Shown here: positions 46,322-54,748 of the stretch, piece by piece
Layout of the letters: every line of letters starts with the position of its first letter
Numbering within the stretch: position 1 is the first letter of the stretch
From: DAMCZI01 sp032095175
GTDB lineage: Bacteria; Bacillota; Clostridia; Clostridiales; Caloramatoraceae
Assembly (NCBI GenBank): GCA_032095175.1
Contig: DAMCZI010000026.1
Span: 1-64,000 of the forward strand
Direction: 5' to 3'
Length of the DNA: 64,000 nt
Notes under the pieces: model-generated
Databases searched by the model: none
What the model saw: only the letters and a program-made list of their open reading frames with translations
Told to the model about the DNA's origin: nothing
Translations under genes and position numbers: made by a program

Positions 46322-47707
46322 GTGAAAGAGTTTTTTAGCAATCTTCGATCTAAAATGCGCAGCAGTCTAAATGTTAATAATAAAATCAACTTTAACTCTG
46401 TTTTAGGCGTTGTCGCAGGTATATTAATAGCTATTTCAACTTTAGGTATTTACATAAATAAGAATATGATATACGTTGTAAAGGTTAAAGACAAATCCAT
46501 AGGCTACATTCAGGATAAAGGTGTTTATAACCAGGTAGTTGGGGTCATTTCAAAATCTGATGGTTTAGAAGTTACAAAATCTATAACTTTAAAAAAGACT
46601 TTAGATAATACAACAAAATTTTTATCTTCCAGTGAAATTGAAAAAATTGCAAGACAGGATTTGAAACTAAAAATGCCTGGTGTTATCATGTATGCCGATG
46701 GAAAAGAAATAGCAAGAGTCGCAAATGTAGCTGCAATTAAAAGTGTTGAAGATGGTGTTGGAGAGTATTATAAATCCAGATATAGCTCTGGTAAATACAA
46801 AGTAATATCAAATGATATAAAAGAAAAGATAACAACATCAAGTACACTTTTAGACCCTAAAGAAATTCAAGATGTGGATGAAGCCATTAAAGGTATCGTG
46901 AATGGAAAAGGGGAGCAGAAAATCTATACTATTAAACAGGGAGACACAATTTGGGATGTTGCTCTAAAAAACAACATTTCCATAGAACAGATACAAGCAG
47001 CAAATGCAGGAAAGAATTTAGATAAAATTCAGATAGATGATAAAATAAAGCTCGCAGTTATTGAGCCATACCTACATGTTGAAACGGTATTGACCTTTAA
47101 AACTACAGAGCCAATACCATACACAACAAAGATAGCTTATGATAAGAAAAAGGCAAAGGGTTATAAATCCGTATCCCAAAAGGGAAAGAGCGGTAAATCT
47201 GAAATTGAAAAGAAGATAACAATAGTAAATGGTGATGTAGCAGGTGAAGAGGTTATAAACAACAAGATGCTTGTTGCAGCAGTTGCTGAAACAGTTGTTA
47301 TGGGAACAAAAAAAGCAACATATGTTGCATCAGGTGGAACAGGTCGATTTGGATGGCCTGTAAGAGGGCTTATAACATCAAGATACGGAAGACGTTGGAG
47401 AGAGTTCCACACAGGTCTTGACATTGCAGTGCCAAGAGGCACAGGTGTTAAAGCAGCAGACGGAGGAGTAGTTTCCTTCGCAGGATGGAATGGTGGATAT
47501 GGTCTCTGTGTAATGATTAAACATGGCAATGGATATCAGACCCTTTATGGACATATGAGTAAGCTAAATGTAAGATCTGGACAGAAAGTTTCAAAGGGAC
47601 AAAAAATTGGTTCATCAGGAAGTACAGGAAGGTCGACAGGACCTCATGTTCACTTCGAGGTTAGAAAAAATGGAAGCAATGTGAATCCAAGTAAATATTT
47701 AAATTAG
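46322..47707 (+). CDS. LysM/G5/M23 cell-wall endopeptidase
   Basis: A 461-aa wall hydrolase. A single N-terminal membrane helix (about 30-50) anchors it. A LysM domain (YTIKQGDTIWDVALKNN, about 205-250), a G5 domain (about 252-335) and a C-terminal M23 metallopeptidase (about 345-461) follow. The M23 zinc set is present: H in FHTGLDIAV, D in the same segment, and HVHFEV at the end. The GTG at 46322 follows AAAGGAGGCGATG; an ATG ten codons earlier is less well placed. It ends at a shared terminator with the convergent subtilase. Confidence 0.88.
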   Translation: MKEFFSNLRSKMRSSLNVNNKINFNSVLGVVAGILIAISTLGIYINKNMIYVVKVKDKSIGYIQDKGVYNQVVGVISKSDGLEVTKSITLKKTLDNTTKFLSSSEIEKIARQDLKLKMPGVIMYADGKEIARVANVAAIKSVEDGVGEYYKSRYSSGKYKVISNDIKEKITTSSTLLDPKEIQDVDEAIKGIVNGKGEQKIYTIKQGDTIWDVALKNNISIEQIQAANAGKNLDKIQIDDKIKLAVIEPYLHVETVLTFKTTEPIPYTTKIAYDKKKAKGYKSVSQKGKSGKSEIEKKITIVNGDVAGEEVINNKMLVAAVAETVVMGTKKATYVASGGTGRFGWPVRGLITSRYGRRWREFHTGLDIAVPRGTGVKAADGGVVSFAGWNGGYGLCVMIKHGNGYQTLYGHMSKLNVRSGQKVSKGQKIGSSGSTGRSTGPHVHFEVRKNGSNVNPSKYLN

Positions 47708-47716
47708 AAAAATTTT

Positions 47717-47745
47717 AGGGATGCAAATTTGCATCCCTATTTTAC
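47717..47745. terminator. Bidirectional terminator between M23 and subtilase genes
   Basis: A perfect 11-bp palindrome AGGGATGCAAA / TTTGCATCCCT with T-runs on both sides. The right edge overlaps the subtilase stop codon. Confidence 0.85.
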
Positions 47746-48939
47746 TATCTTTTCAAAATCAATTATTCCTTTTCCCTGTGAAAATTTATTTTCACCAAGG
47801 CTGGTTGATGATATAAAGAGTATGGACTTTATATCTGCGGGGCTAAGTTCGGGAGTTTTTTCAAGTATAAGTGCAGCTACGCCTGAAGCGATGGCACAGG
47901 CTGCAGATGTTCCGGATTTCGTTGTATAAGGATTTTGAAGCTCTGTTTTAACCCTGAATTCTGGATTGTATGATGTATTTGACGACAGTGAGGTTATGTT
48001 GGCACAGGGAGCAGTTATGTCTGGCTTTGCCTCTCCAGCTGATGTAGGCCCTCTACCGGAAAAAACTGATATAGAAAGATTCTTATGAATCTTATCTCCA
48101 TGGGAAATACCTCCGACAGTAATTATGTCCTTCATATTTCCCGGGAAATATATACTGTATGGCTGGGGACCGAGGTTGCCAGAAGGGGCAAATACAACTA
48201 TGTTATTCTGGACTGCTTTTTTTATTATTTCTTCAAGGGGATTTGCCTTTATAGTCTTTATATATGGAAATTCAAATGGAAGACATATTATCCTTATATT
48301 ATATTTTTCCCTTTCATCAATAAGTAAATCCATTCCTTTAATAATATCTGATATAAATCCATTACCAGAAGCATCAAAGGCTTTTATAACGCAAAGATTT
48401 GAATCTGGTGCAGTTCCCATATATGTCTTTGATGATGAATAACCAGATGATGAAATACAGCCACATGTGAAGGTCCCATGACCATTATCATCGTAGGGCT
48501 TATCGAAGTTGTTTATTAAATCCTTAAAATAAACTATGGCATTTCTTTGAATTGTTAGATCTGGATGAGGGTAAACTCCAGAATCTATAACACCTATTCC
48601 TATGTTCTTTCCCGTTAGATTAAAGGTTCTTGCACTATTTATTCCTGTAACAGCCAGGGCATTTTTAAGGCACAGCACAGCCTTATGATCAATAAAAACG
48701 AAGGACACTTCAGGAAGCTCTGTAAGTCTATCTACTCCATAGGGAGAAATCTCACAGGCTATTGCATTGGCATTGGTATATTCATATTTTATTTTTCCAC
48801 CATTGTATATGATTTTATTTTTTATAGATTTACTGATACCTTTGAAACATACAATTACAGGTATCCTTTTTTTTAAGTTTATTTTCATTAAGCTTCTAAT
48901 ATTTTCATCGATTTTTTTACCAAAACCAAAAAGCCACAA
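47737..48939 (-). CDS. Subtilisin-like serine protease (S8)
   Basis: A 400-aa subtilase with the catalytic triad visible as D119 (GVIDSGVYPHPD), H154 (NGHGTFTCG) and S345 (SGTSAACAIASG), plus oxyanion N255 in SGNLG. Residues 1-95 resemble an I9-type propeptide, but no signal peptide is evident, so it may act inside the cell or spore. The TTG start at 48939 has AGGTGATT upstream. The chain is shorter than secreted subtilases with added domains. A role in spore germination (Csp type) is possible but not supported by neighbours. Confidence 0.85.
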   Translation of the reverse strand: MWLFGFGKKIDENIRSLMKINLKKRIPVIVCFKGISKSIKNKIIYNGGKIKYEYTNANAIACEISPYGVDRLTELPEVSFVFIDHKAVLCLKNALAVTGINSARTFNLTGKNIGIGVIDSGVYPHPDLTIQRNAIVYFKDLINNFDKPYDDNGHGTFTCGCISSSGYSSSKTYMGTAPDSNLCVIKAFDASGNGFISDIIKGMDLLIDEREKYNIRIICLPFEFPYIKTIKANPLEEIIKKAVQNNIVVFAPSGNLGPQPYSIYFPGNMKDIITVGGISHGDKIHKNLSISVFSGRGPTSAGEAKPDITAPCANITSLSSNTSYNPEFRVKTELQNPYTTKSGTSAACAIASGVAALILEKTPELSPADIKSILFISSTSLGENKFSQGKGIIDFEKIVK

Positions 48940-49047
48940 TAATAATCACCTATAAAAATTTATGCACTATATTATATGCATAAAAGGTGCAGGTGTTACT
49001 TGTCCTTAAATAAATAGAGTAATATAATTAAGTCGGGAGGGATAAAT

Positions 49048-49239
49048 ATGGCTTTAATAGATTTTAAATGTAAAGAATGCGGTAAGGAATTCTTTGAAAT
49101 AGTTTCATCAAGTGATGATAAGGTTACTTGTCCAGAGTGTAAAAGTACAAATGTTGAGAGAGTTTACAAAGGAAAATACTACGGCAAGGGAGGCGGCTGT
49201 TCTGGAAGCTGCTCAAGCTGTGGTGGAGGATGTCACTAA
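49048..49239 (+). CDS. FmdB-type zinc-ribbon protein
   Basis: A 63-aa zinc ribbon: two CxxC knuckles (CKECG and CPECKS) in residues 1-40 as in the FmdB regulatory protein family. A glycine/cysteine-rich tail (GGGCSGSCSSCGGGCH) with five more cysteines and a terminal histidine follows. The tail suggests extra metal binding. The family is widespread with no firm role. ATG at 49048 after GGGAGGG. It is monocistronic with a strong terminator. Confidence 0.8.
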   Translation: MALIDFKCKECGKEFFEIVSSSDDKVTCPECKSTNVERVYKGKYYGKGGGCSGSCSSCGGGCH

Positions 49240-49246
49240 AAGCATA

Positions 49247-49295
49247 ATGCCAGGCGTATGAGAAAAATTTATTCTCCTATGCCTGGCATCTATTA
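49247..49295 (+). terminator. Terminator after the zinc-ribbon gene
   Basis: An 18-bp stem ATGCCAGGCGTATGAGAA / TTCTCCTATGCCTGGCAT with one mismatch, then TCTATTATTTATT. Confidence 0.85.
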
Positions 49296-49319
49296 TTTAT
49301 TCTTCATATTTTCCAAGTT

Positions 49320-49389
49320 AGGTGACAGGCTCTTGAGTTATGAGTTATTTAGAAAAACTATCTTCTAAATAACTCAAGTACCTGTTACC
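49320..49389. repeat. REP-like hairpin, copy 6 (short)
   Basis: Arms AGGTGACAGGCTCTTGAGTTA and AACTCAAGTACCTGTTACCT around a short loop. The right arm lacks one 7-base ACTCATA unit, so the copy is shorter than the others. Confidence 0.8.
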
Positions 49390-49433
49390 TATGTATATAA
49401 GCTATAGCCTTTCTTTGTGCAACAGTCCCACTT

Positions 49434-50324
49434 TTATTTCTCCTTCATGTTTTCTATTACATGACTGTAAAAAGCTTTAGCAACTGGTGGAAGAGTTCTT
49501 TTGTTATGGTTTACTATAAATATGTCTCTTGATATATCCATTCCATTTATAAAATGCTTTTTAATAAGGCCAGTTGATATATAATCCTGGCAAGCCATTT
49601 CGGAAACTATAGAGACACCGGAACCACTTTTAACAAACTGTAAAACAGCCTCAAGGCTGCTTACCTCTGCAAAGACTTTAAGCCTTTCTGAGGTGTATCC
49701 CTTTGATTTTAAACCCTTTTCAAATGCATTTCTTGTTGCAGAGCCTTTTTCCCTTAGTATAAACCTCTGGTGAAGGAGCTCGTCAAGGGAAATAGTTTTA
49801 GAGAGCTCTGAGGAATTACTAATTACAACAAGTCTGTCGCTGCATATCTTCTCAAAGGATAATCTGCTGTCTGAAATAACCTCTCCAACTATGCCTACAT
49901 CAGATTCTGAAGAAAGAATATGCTCTACAACGTTTCTGGTGTTATCCTCCTTTATACTAAACGTAACATCAGGATATGTATCATTAAAGGACTTTACCAG
50001 TGAAGGAAGTAGAAAACGGCATGGAGTAGTACTTGATGATATACTAAGCCTACCAGAAATACTATTTTCATATTCTGAAATATTAACTATGGCTGTATTT
50101 CTTATATTTACAAGATTTATTGCGTGCTCAAGAAAAAGGGACCCCGCATGGGTCAGGCGAACTTCCTTTCCATGCCTGTCGAAGAGCGCAACGTTGAGCT
50201 CTTGTTCAAGGGATGCTATGTGAGCACTTATTGTTGGCTGTGATAGGAATATTGCTTCGGCAGCTTTAGAAAAACTCTTATATTTTGCTACATTTATGAA
50301 AGCTTCAATTTGTTTGAAATCCAC
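49434..50324 (-). CDS. LysR-family regulator (CysL / selenium-associated type)
   Basis: A 296-aa LysR regulator. The N-terminal winged helix (FKQIEAFINVAKYKSFSKAA, SQPTISAHIASLEQEL) precedes the effector domain (about 90-296). It resembles the CysL/YwfK group and the subset tied to selenium metabolism in yedF-bearing clostridia. GTG start at 50324 after CCTGGGGGTG. Target genes are not adjacent; the divergent upstream gene is murA after 575 bp. It could govern sulfur or selenium genes elsewhere. The subgroup is inferred. Confidence 0.75.
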   Translation of the reverse strand: MDFKQIEAFINVAKYKSFSKAAEAIFLSQPTISAHIASLEQELNVALFDRHGKEVRLTHAGSLFLEHAINLVNIRNTAIVNISEYENSISGRLSISSSTTPCRFLLPSLVKSFNDTYPDVTFSIKEDNTRNVVEHILSSESDVGIVGEVISDSRLSFEKICSDRLVVISNSSELSKTISLDELLHQRFILREKGSATRNAFEKGLKSKGYTSERLKVFAEVSSLEAVLQFVKSGSGVSIVSEMACQDYISTGLIKKHFINGMDISRDIFIVNHNKRTLPPVAKAFYSHVIENMKEK

Positions 50325-50573
50325 ATTTTCACCCCCAGGCTCTATTATCCTATATATTATAAAAAAATTCAATATATAGTATTATAAATTTCTATATATA
50401 TGTTGGGAAGTAAAATAATACTAGCAAAAAAATTAACTTGACAGTTACAATATTCTACATTAAGTGATATAATAACATGTGTGGATTTGTCTTTTGACAA
50501 AAAATGAATATTAGATTGAATTTGAGATATATAGTTAATTATGTTGCAAAAATTTTATCACAATTCGTATTAT

Positions 50574-50757
50574 ATAATCGTACTAAAAATTCTACATTGG
50601 GTACTATATGATTAAGAATGTAAGAAAAGTAATTTATATTAATGGCACTAAAGATTTTATATTGGGTGTTGTGCGATTAATGAATCAAGGAATATGATTT
50701 CGCATAAATGTCTAGGGTCGAGCAATGTAGAATCATTTATGCGAAGCATATAGAATA
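50574..50757 (+). repeat. Tandem hairpin, family B copy 1, before murA
   Basis: The full unit 50636-50752 has hairpin 1 (TTAATGGCAC../GTGCGATTAA) and hairpin 2 (TTTCGCATAAATG, loop TCTAGGGTCGAGCAATGTAG, CATTTATGCGAA). An extra degraded hairpin 1 (TAATCGTACTAAAAATTCTA..) is at 50574-50622. The unit is on the murA strand about 145 bases from its start. Confidence 0.75.
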
Positions 50758-50899
50758 AATATTTAAATTTGAAATATAGAGCCATTTGCTTAAACATACA
50801 GAAAATGACCATGATTGGACTGATGTTTAAAGTAATTTTATATATGAATTGTGAGAATTTTAGAGCAACCTATACAAATTGAAAAGGATGGGTGCATTT

Positions 50900-52168
50900 A
50901 TGGATAAACTAATCGTGGAAGGTGGAAAAAGACTTTTTGGAAACGTAGAAATAAGCGGAGCTAAAAATGCAGCACTTGCTATACTTCCAGGAGCTATTCT
51001 TGCAGATGAAGGATATTGTGATATTGATAATTTACCAGAAATTGAGGATATAAGATGCCTTGAGAAGGCAATACAAAAGCTCGGAGCTGATGTAGTTAAA
51101 AATCAAACCAGCCATGTGAGGATAGATGCTTCAAAAATTTCTCCTCATCTTATAAAGGGTGAGGATTTAAGAAAGATAAGAGCATCCTATTATTTTTTAG
51201 GAGCACTTTTAGGTAAATTTGGACATGCAGAGGTTGTTTACCCAGGAGGCTGTGAAATAGGGGTAAGACCTATTGATCAGCATATAAAGGGCTTTGAGGC
51301 TATGGGAGCAACTGTAACTGTTGATCATGGAATAATAAAGGCCAGCGTTGATGGAAGGCTTAAGGGAGCCAACATATATCTTGATGTGGTTAGCGTTGGA
51401 GCTACCATAAACATAATGCTTGCAGCGTGTAAGGCTGAGGGAGTTACTATAATTGAAAATGCGGCTAAGGAGCCACATGTTGTAGACGTTGCAAACTTTT
51501 TAAACACAATGGGAGCAAACATAAAGGGTGCAGGAACAGACGTAATAAAGGTTGTAGGTGTTGATCATCTTAAGGGATGCTCATATTCTGTTATTCCGGA
51601 TCAGATAGAGGCAGGAACCTTTATGATAGCAGCTGCTGCAACATTGGGAGATGTTGTTATCAACAACGTTATTCCAAAGCATCTTGAATCCATTACAGCA
51701 AAGCTTGTTGAGATGGGAGTAGAGGTTATAGAGGGAGAAGATTCTGTAAGGGTAAATTGTAGTAAAAGACCAAAGGGTGTTAATATAAAAACACTTCCAT
51801 ACCCTGGATTTCCTACAGATCTTCAGCAGCCGATGACATCACTTCTTACAATTGCAGAGGGCAAAAGTATAGTAAATGAGAGCATATTTGAATCCAGGTT
51901 TAAGCATGCTTGTGAGCTTAAAAAAATGGGAGCGAAAATAACGGTTGATGGAAAAATGGCCACTATAGAAGGTATTGAAGAGCTAAAAGGGACAGATATT
52001 ATTGCTACAGACCTTCGTGCAGGTGCAGCAATGATTGTTGCAGCCCTTGTAGCAAAAGGAACCTCAACAATATCCAATGTTGTATATATAGATAGAGGAT
52101 ATGAAAAGGTTGAGGAAAAGTTTAACGGACTTGGAGCTGTTGTAAAGAGGATAACGACTGCGGAGTAA
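50900..52168 (+). CDS. murA: UDP-N-acetylglucosamine 1-carboxyvinyltransferase
   Basis: A 422-aa enzyme for the first committed step of peptidoglycan synthesis: enolpyruvyl transfer from PEP to UDP-GlcNAc. The active-site cysteine (the Cys115 equivalent, target of fosfomycin) is present in PGGCEIGVRPIDQH. The start MDKLIVEGGKRLFGNVEISG and KNAALAILP fit the family. The ATG at 50900 is preferred although the ribosome site (AAAAGGATGGG) is weak; 50888 is an alternative. It is monocistronic between palindromic repeats. Confidence 0.96.
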   Translation: MDKLIVEGGKRLFGNVEISGAKNAALAILPGAILADEGYCDIDNLPEIEDIRCLEKAIQKLGADVVKNQTSHVRIDASKISPHLIKGEDLRKIRASYYFLGALLGKFGHAEVVYPGGCEIGVRPIDQHIKGFEAMGATVTVDHGIIKASVDGRLKGANIYLDVVSVGATINIMLAACKAEGVTIIENAAKEPHVVDVANFLNTMGANIKGAGTDVIKVVGVDHLKGCSYSVIPDQIEAGTFMIAAAATLGDVVINNVIPKHLESITAKLVEMGVEVIEGEDSVRVNCSKRPKGVNIKTLPYPGFPTDLQQPMTSLLTIAEGKSIVNESIFESRFKHACELKKMGAKITVDGKMATIEGIEELKGTDIIATDLRAGAAMIVAALVAKGTSTISNVVYIDRGYEKVEEKFNGLGAVVKRITTAE

Positions 52169-52216
52169 GGGTATTTTCTAAGAGAAATTGTTTTTTTGAA
52201 ATTAAAATAGATGTAA

Positions 52217-52254
52217 TAAGGCATTCGATTTTAGTAATCTGAAGGCCTTTTTGT
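52217..52254 (+). terminator. Terminator of murA
   Basis: AAGGCATTCGATT..AATCTGAAGGCCTTTTTG: an imperfect stem followed by TTTTT, 50 bases after the stop. Confidence 0.65.
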
Positions 52255-52262
52255 GATGCCTA

Positions 52263-52300
52263 TATATTTAAAACCCCTGGAAACGGGGGTTTTAAATATA
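52263..52300. terminator. Second hairpin between murA and malic enzyme
   Basis: A near-perfect palindrome TATATTTAAAACCCC-TGGAAAC-GGGGTTTTAAATATA. It is symmetrical and could end transcription from both sides. Confidence 0.6.
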
Positions 52301-52409
52301 TTAATCGCACTAAAGATACTGCAATTAGTGCGATTAATTAATGATGGAAAATGATTTCTCATAAATGCATTAGGGTCGTACAATCTAGAATCATTTGTGA
52401 GAAACAAAT
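52298..52409 (+). repeat. Tandem hairpin, family B copy 3 with compensatory stem changes
   Basis: Hairpin 1 is ATTAATCGCAC / GTGCGATTAAT. Hairpin 2 has stem TTTCTCATAAATG / CATTTGTGAGAAA and loop ATTAGGGTCGTACAATCTAG. Against copies 1 and 4 the stem pair G-C has become T-A on both sides, so pairing is kept. Confidence 0.75.
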
Positions 52410-52415
52410 ATATGT

Positions 52416-53588
52416 TTATATTCTTGCAACACCGCTTTTTATTGCAGCTTCCTTTACAGCTTCAGCTACCTTCTTCTGAACATCTCTATCAAAGGATTTT
52501 GGTATTATGTAATCCTCGCAAAGCATATCCTCTGAAACAGAATTAGCAATTGCATAGGCTGCTGCAACCTTCATTTCTTCATTTATTTCTCTTGCACGGA
52601 CATCAAGGGCACCTCTGAATATTCCTGGGAATGCAAGAACGTTGTTTACCTGATTTGGGAAATCTGAACGTCCTGTACCAACAACCCTTGCACCGGCAGC
52701 CTTGGCATCTTCAGGGAATATTTCAGGGGTTGGATTTGCCATTGCAAATATTATAGAATCCTTATTCATTGTCTTAACCATGTCCTGTGTAAGCATGTTT
52801 GGAGCAGATACTCCGACGAATACATCAGCACCATTTACGACCTCTGAAAGGCTTCCTTTCACATTCCTTGGATTTGTTATATTTGAAAGTTCAATCTTTG
52901 CTGCATCCTTTGTGTCCATTCCTCTGTGTATTGCACCTTTTCTATCGCATACTATTACATCCTTTACACCTGAGGATATTAAAAGTCTTGCTATGGAATT
53001 CCCTGCTGCTCCTGCACCGTTTATAACAACCCTTAAATCAGAAAGCTTCTTTCCTGTTATCTTTAACGCATTTAAAAGCCCTGCAAGTGTAACTATTGCA
53101 GTTCCATGCTGATCATCATGGAAAACAGGTATATCAAGCCTTTCCTTTAGCTTTTTTTCTATCTCGAAGCATCTTGGAGCGGATATATCCTCAAGATTTA
53201 CCCCTCCAAGGGTAGGAGAAATTCTTACAATAGTTTCTACTATCTCATCTGGGTCATTTGTATTAAGTACGATTGGGAATGCATCGACATCTGCAAAGGT
53301 TTTAAAAAGTATTGCCTTTCCCTCCATAACAGGAAGAGCTGCCAGTGGGCCTATATCCCCAAGGCCGAGTACTGCAGTTCCATCTGAAACAACTGCAATG
53401 GTATTCCATTTTCTTGTATACACATAGGCCATATCAGGATTACTCTGTATTTCAAGACATGGTTGTGCAACTCCAGGTGTATAGGCAAGGCTTAAATCCT
53501 TTGATGAGTTTATCTCAACTCTGGAGACTATTTCAAGCTTACCCCTTTTTTCTTCATGAAATTTCAATGATTCATCGTATATATTCAT
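52416..53588 (-). CDS. NAD-type malic enzyme (short form)
   Basis: A 390-aa malic enzyme converting malate to pyruvate and CO2. The short bacterial form has SLAYTPGVAQPCLEI near the N-terminus, catalytic K/D positions in AVVSDGTAVLGLGDIGPLA and EDISAPRCFEIE, and a Rossmann motif VVINGAGAAGNSIARLL. NAD versus NADP preference cannot be read safely. ATG at 53588 after AAAGGATGTGG. It is monocistronic and convergent with murA. With pyruvate carboxylase in the same window it serves the pyruvate/C4 node. Confidence 0.92.
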   Translation of the reverse strand: MNIYDESLKFHEEKRGKLEIVSRVEINSSKDLSLAYTPGVAQPCLEIQSNPDMAYVYTRKWNTIAVVSDGTAVLGLGDIGPLAALPVMEGKAILFKTFADVDAFPIVLNTNDPDEIVETIVRISPTLGGVNLEDISAPRCFEIEKKLKERLDIPVFHDDQHGTAIVTLAGLLNALKITGKKLSDLRVVINGAGAAGNSIARLLISSGVKDVIVCDRKGAIHRGMDTKDAAKIELSNITNPRNVKGSLSEVVNGADVFVGVSAPNMLTQDMVKTMNKDSIIFAMANPTPEIFPEDAKAAGARVVGTGRSDFPNQVNNVLAFPGIFRGALDVRAREINEEMKVAAAYAIANSVSEDMLCEDYIIPKSFDRDVQKKVAEAVKEAAIKSGVARI

Positions 53589-53805
53589 GGTACCACATCC
53601 TTTCTTGTATATAATGCATAAGCCCTTACATTTTATGGTGTATATATTACTGCGATTTTGTATAGAATGTACGGGGATTTCTGCATCCTACACATAAAAT
53701 TATAAATGCTGCAGGGATATACTTCAACTAACGTTTGTATTTTACATTATTAAGTATTTCCTTATGTGATATAATGTATTATTAGCAGATATACATGATT
53801 TATAT

Positions 53806-53919
53806 ATTAATCTCACTAAAGATTTTTCATTGGGCGTTGTGCGATTAATGAATCAAGAAATATGATTTTGCATAAATGTTTAGGGTCGAGCAATGTAGAA
53901 TCATTTATGCTAAACATAT
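53806..53919 (+). repeat. Tandem hairpin, family B copy 2, before walJ
   Basis: Hairpin 1 ATTAATCTCACTAAAGAT../GTTGTGCGATTAAT; hairpin 2 TTTGCATAAATG, loop TTTAGGGTCGAGCAATGTAG, CATTTATGCTAAA. It ends 26 bases before the walJ start, so it may lie in the 5' leader. Confidence 0.75.
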
Positions 53920-53944
53920 AGACACCAAGGAAAGGGGAATATAA

Positions 53945-54736
53945 ATGGAGTTTTGTTCAATATATAGTGGAAGCAGTGGGAATTGCTTGTATGTTGGAAG
54001 TGATAGAACAAAAATTTTAATAGATGCAGGCCTTTCAGGCAAAAGGATACAAGAAGGATTAAACACAGCAGGAATAAACCCTACTGATATAGATGCAATA
54101 ATAATAACCCATGAGCATGATGATCATATAAAATCTGCTGGAATTTTATCCAGGAGGTTTAATATTCCTATTTATGCAAATACTAATACATGGGAGGCAA
54201 TGATAAATTCTCTTGGCTCGGTAGCAGAGGAGAATATAAAGGTGTTTAATGGATATTCACCATTTGAAATAGGTGATATAACTGTTTTGCCATATGAAAT
54301 ACCACATGATGCGGCACAGCCCTGTGGATATAACTTTGTAAAGGGGAAAGCAAAGCTATCCATTGCTACCGATATTGGCTATGCCAGTGAAAATATAAAA
54401 AACAATATAAAGGATTCAGATTTCATATTTCTAGAATCCAATCATGATATTGAGATGCTAAAGGTAGGTCCATATCCATATCCTTTAAAGCTTAGAATAC
54501 TAGGAGAAAGAGGCCATCTTTCAAATGAAGCAGCAGGTAAAACAATAGTTGAGATACTTAACAGCAGAATAAAAAAGGTTATGCTTGGCCATTTAAGCAA
54601 AACCAACAACTATCCTGAGCTTGCACTGAGAACAGTATTGTCAGAGCTTGAGATGAATGGAATAAAGGATGGAAGAGATGTGGACATTGACATTGCCTAT
54701 AGGGATAAGGTGGGGAGGATGCAGATAATAGAATAG
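53945..54736 (+). CDS. walJ: MBL-fold exonuclease-like protein WalJ/YycJ
   Basis: A 263-aa metallo-beta-lactamase-fold protein of the YycJ/WalJ group. The metal motif is THEHDDHIKS, with further ligands in EIPHDAAQP, IATDIGY and MLGHLSKTN. YycJ-type proteins have been linked to DNA processing and wall/division regulation. walR/walK are not in the window, although the usual walJ-htrA-rlmH order is kept. ATG at 53945 after AAAGGGGA. The htrA-like gene follows after 12 bp. Confidence 0.9.
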   Translation: MEFCSIYSGSSGNCLYVGSDRTKILIDAGLSGKRIQEGLNTAGINPTDIDAIIITHEHDDHIKSAGILSRRFNIPIYANTNTWEAMINSLGSVAEENIKVFNGYSPFEIGDITVLPYEIPHDAAQPCGYNFVKGKAKLSIATDIGYASENIKNNIKDSDFIFLESNHDIEMLKVGPYPYPLKLRILGERGHLSNEAAGKTIVEILNSRIKKVMLGHLSKTNNYPELALRTVLSELEMNGIKDGRDVDIDIAYRDKVGRMQIIE

Positions 54737-54748
54737 GAGAGAAACCAT

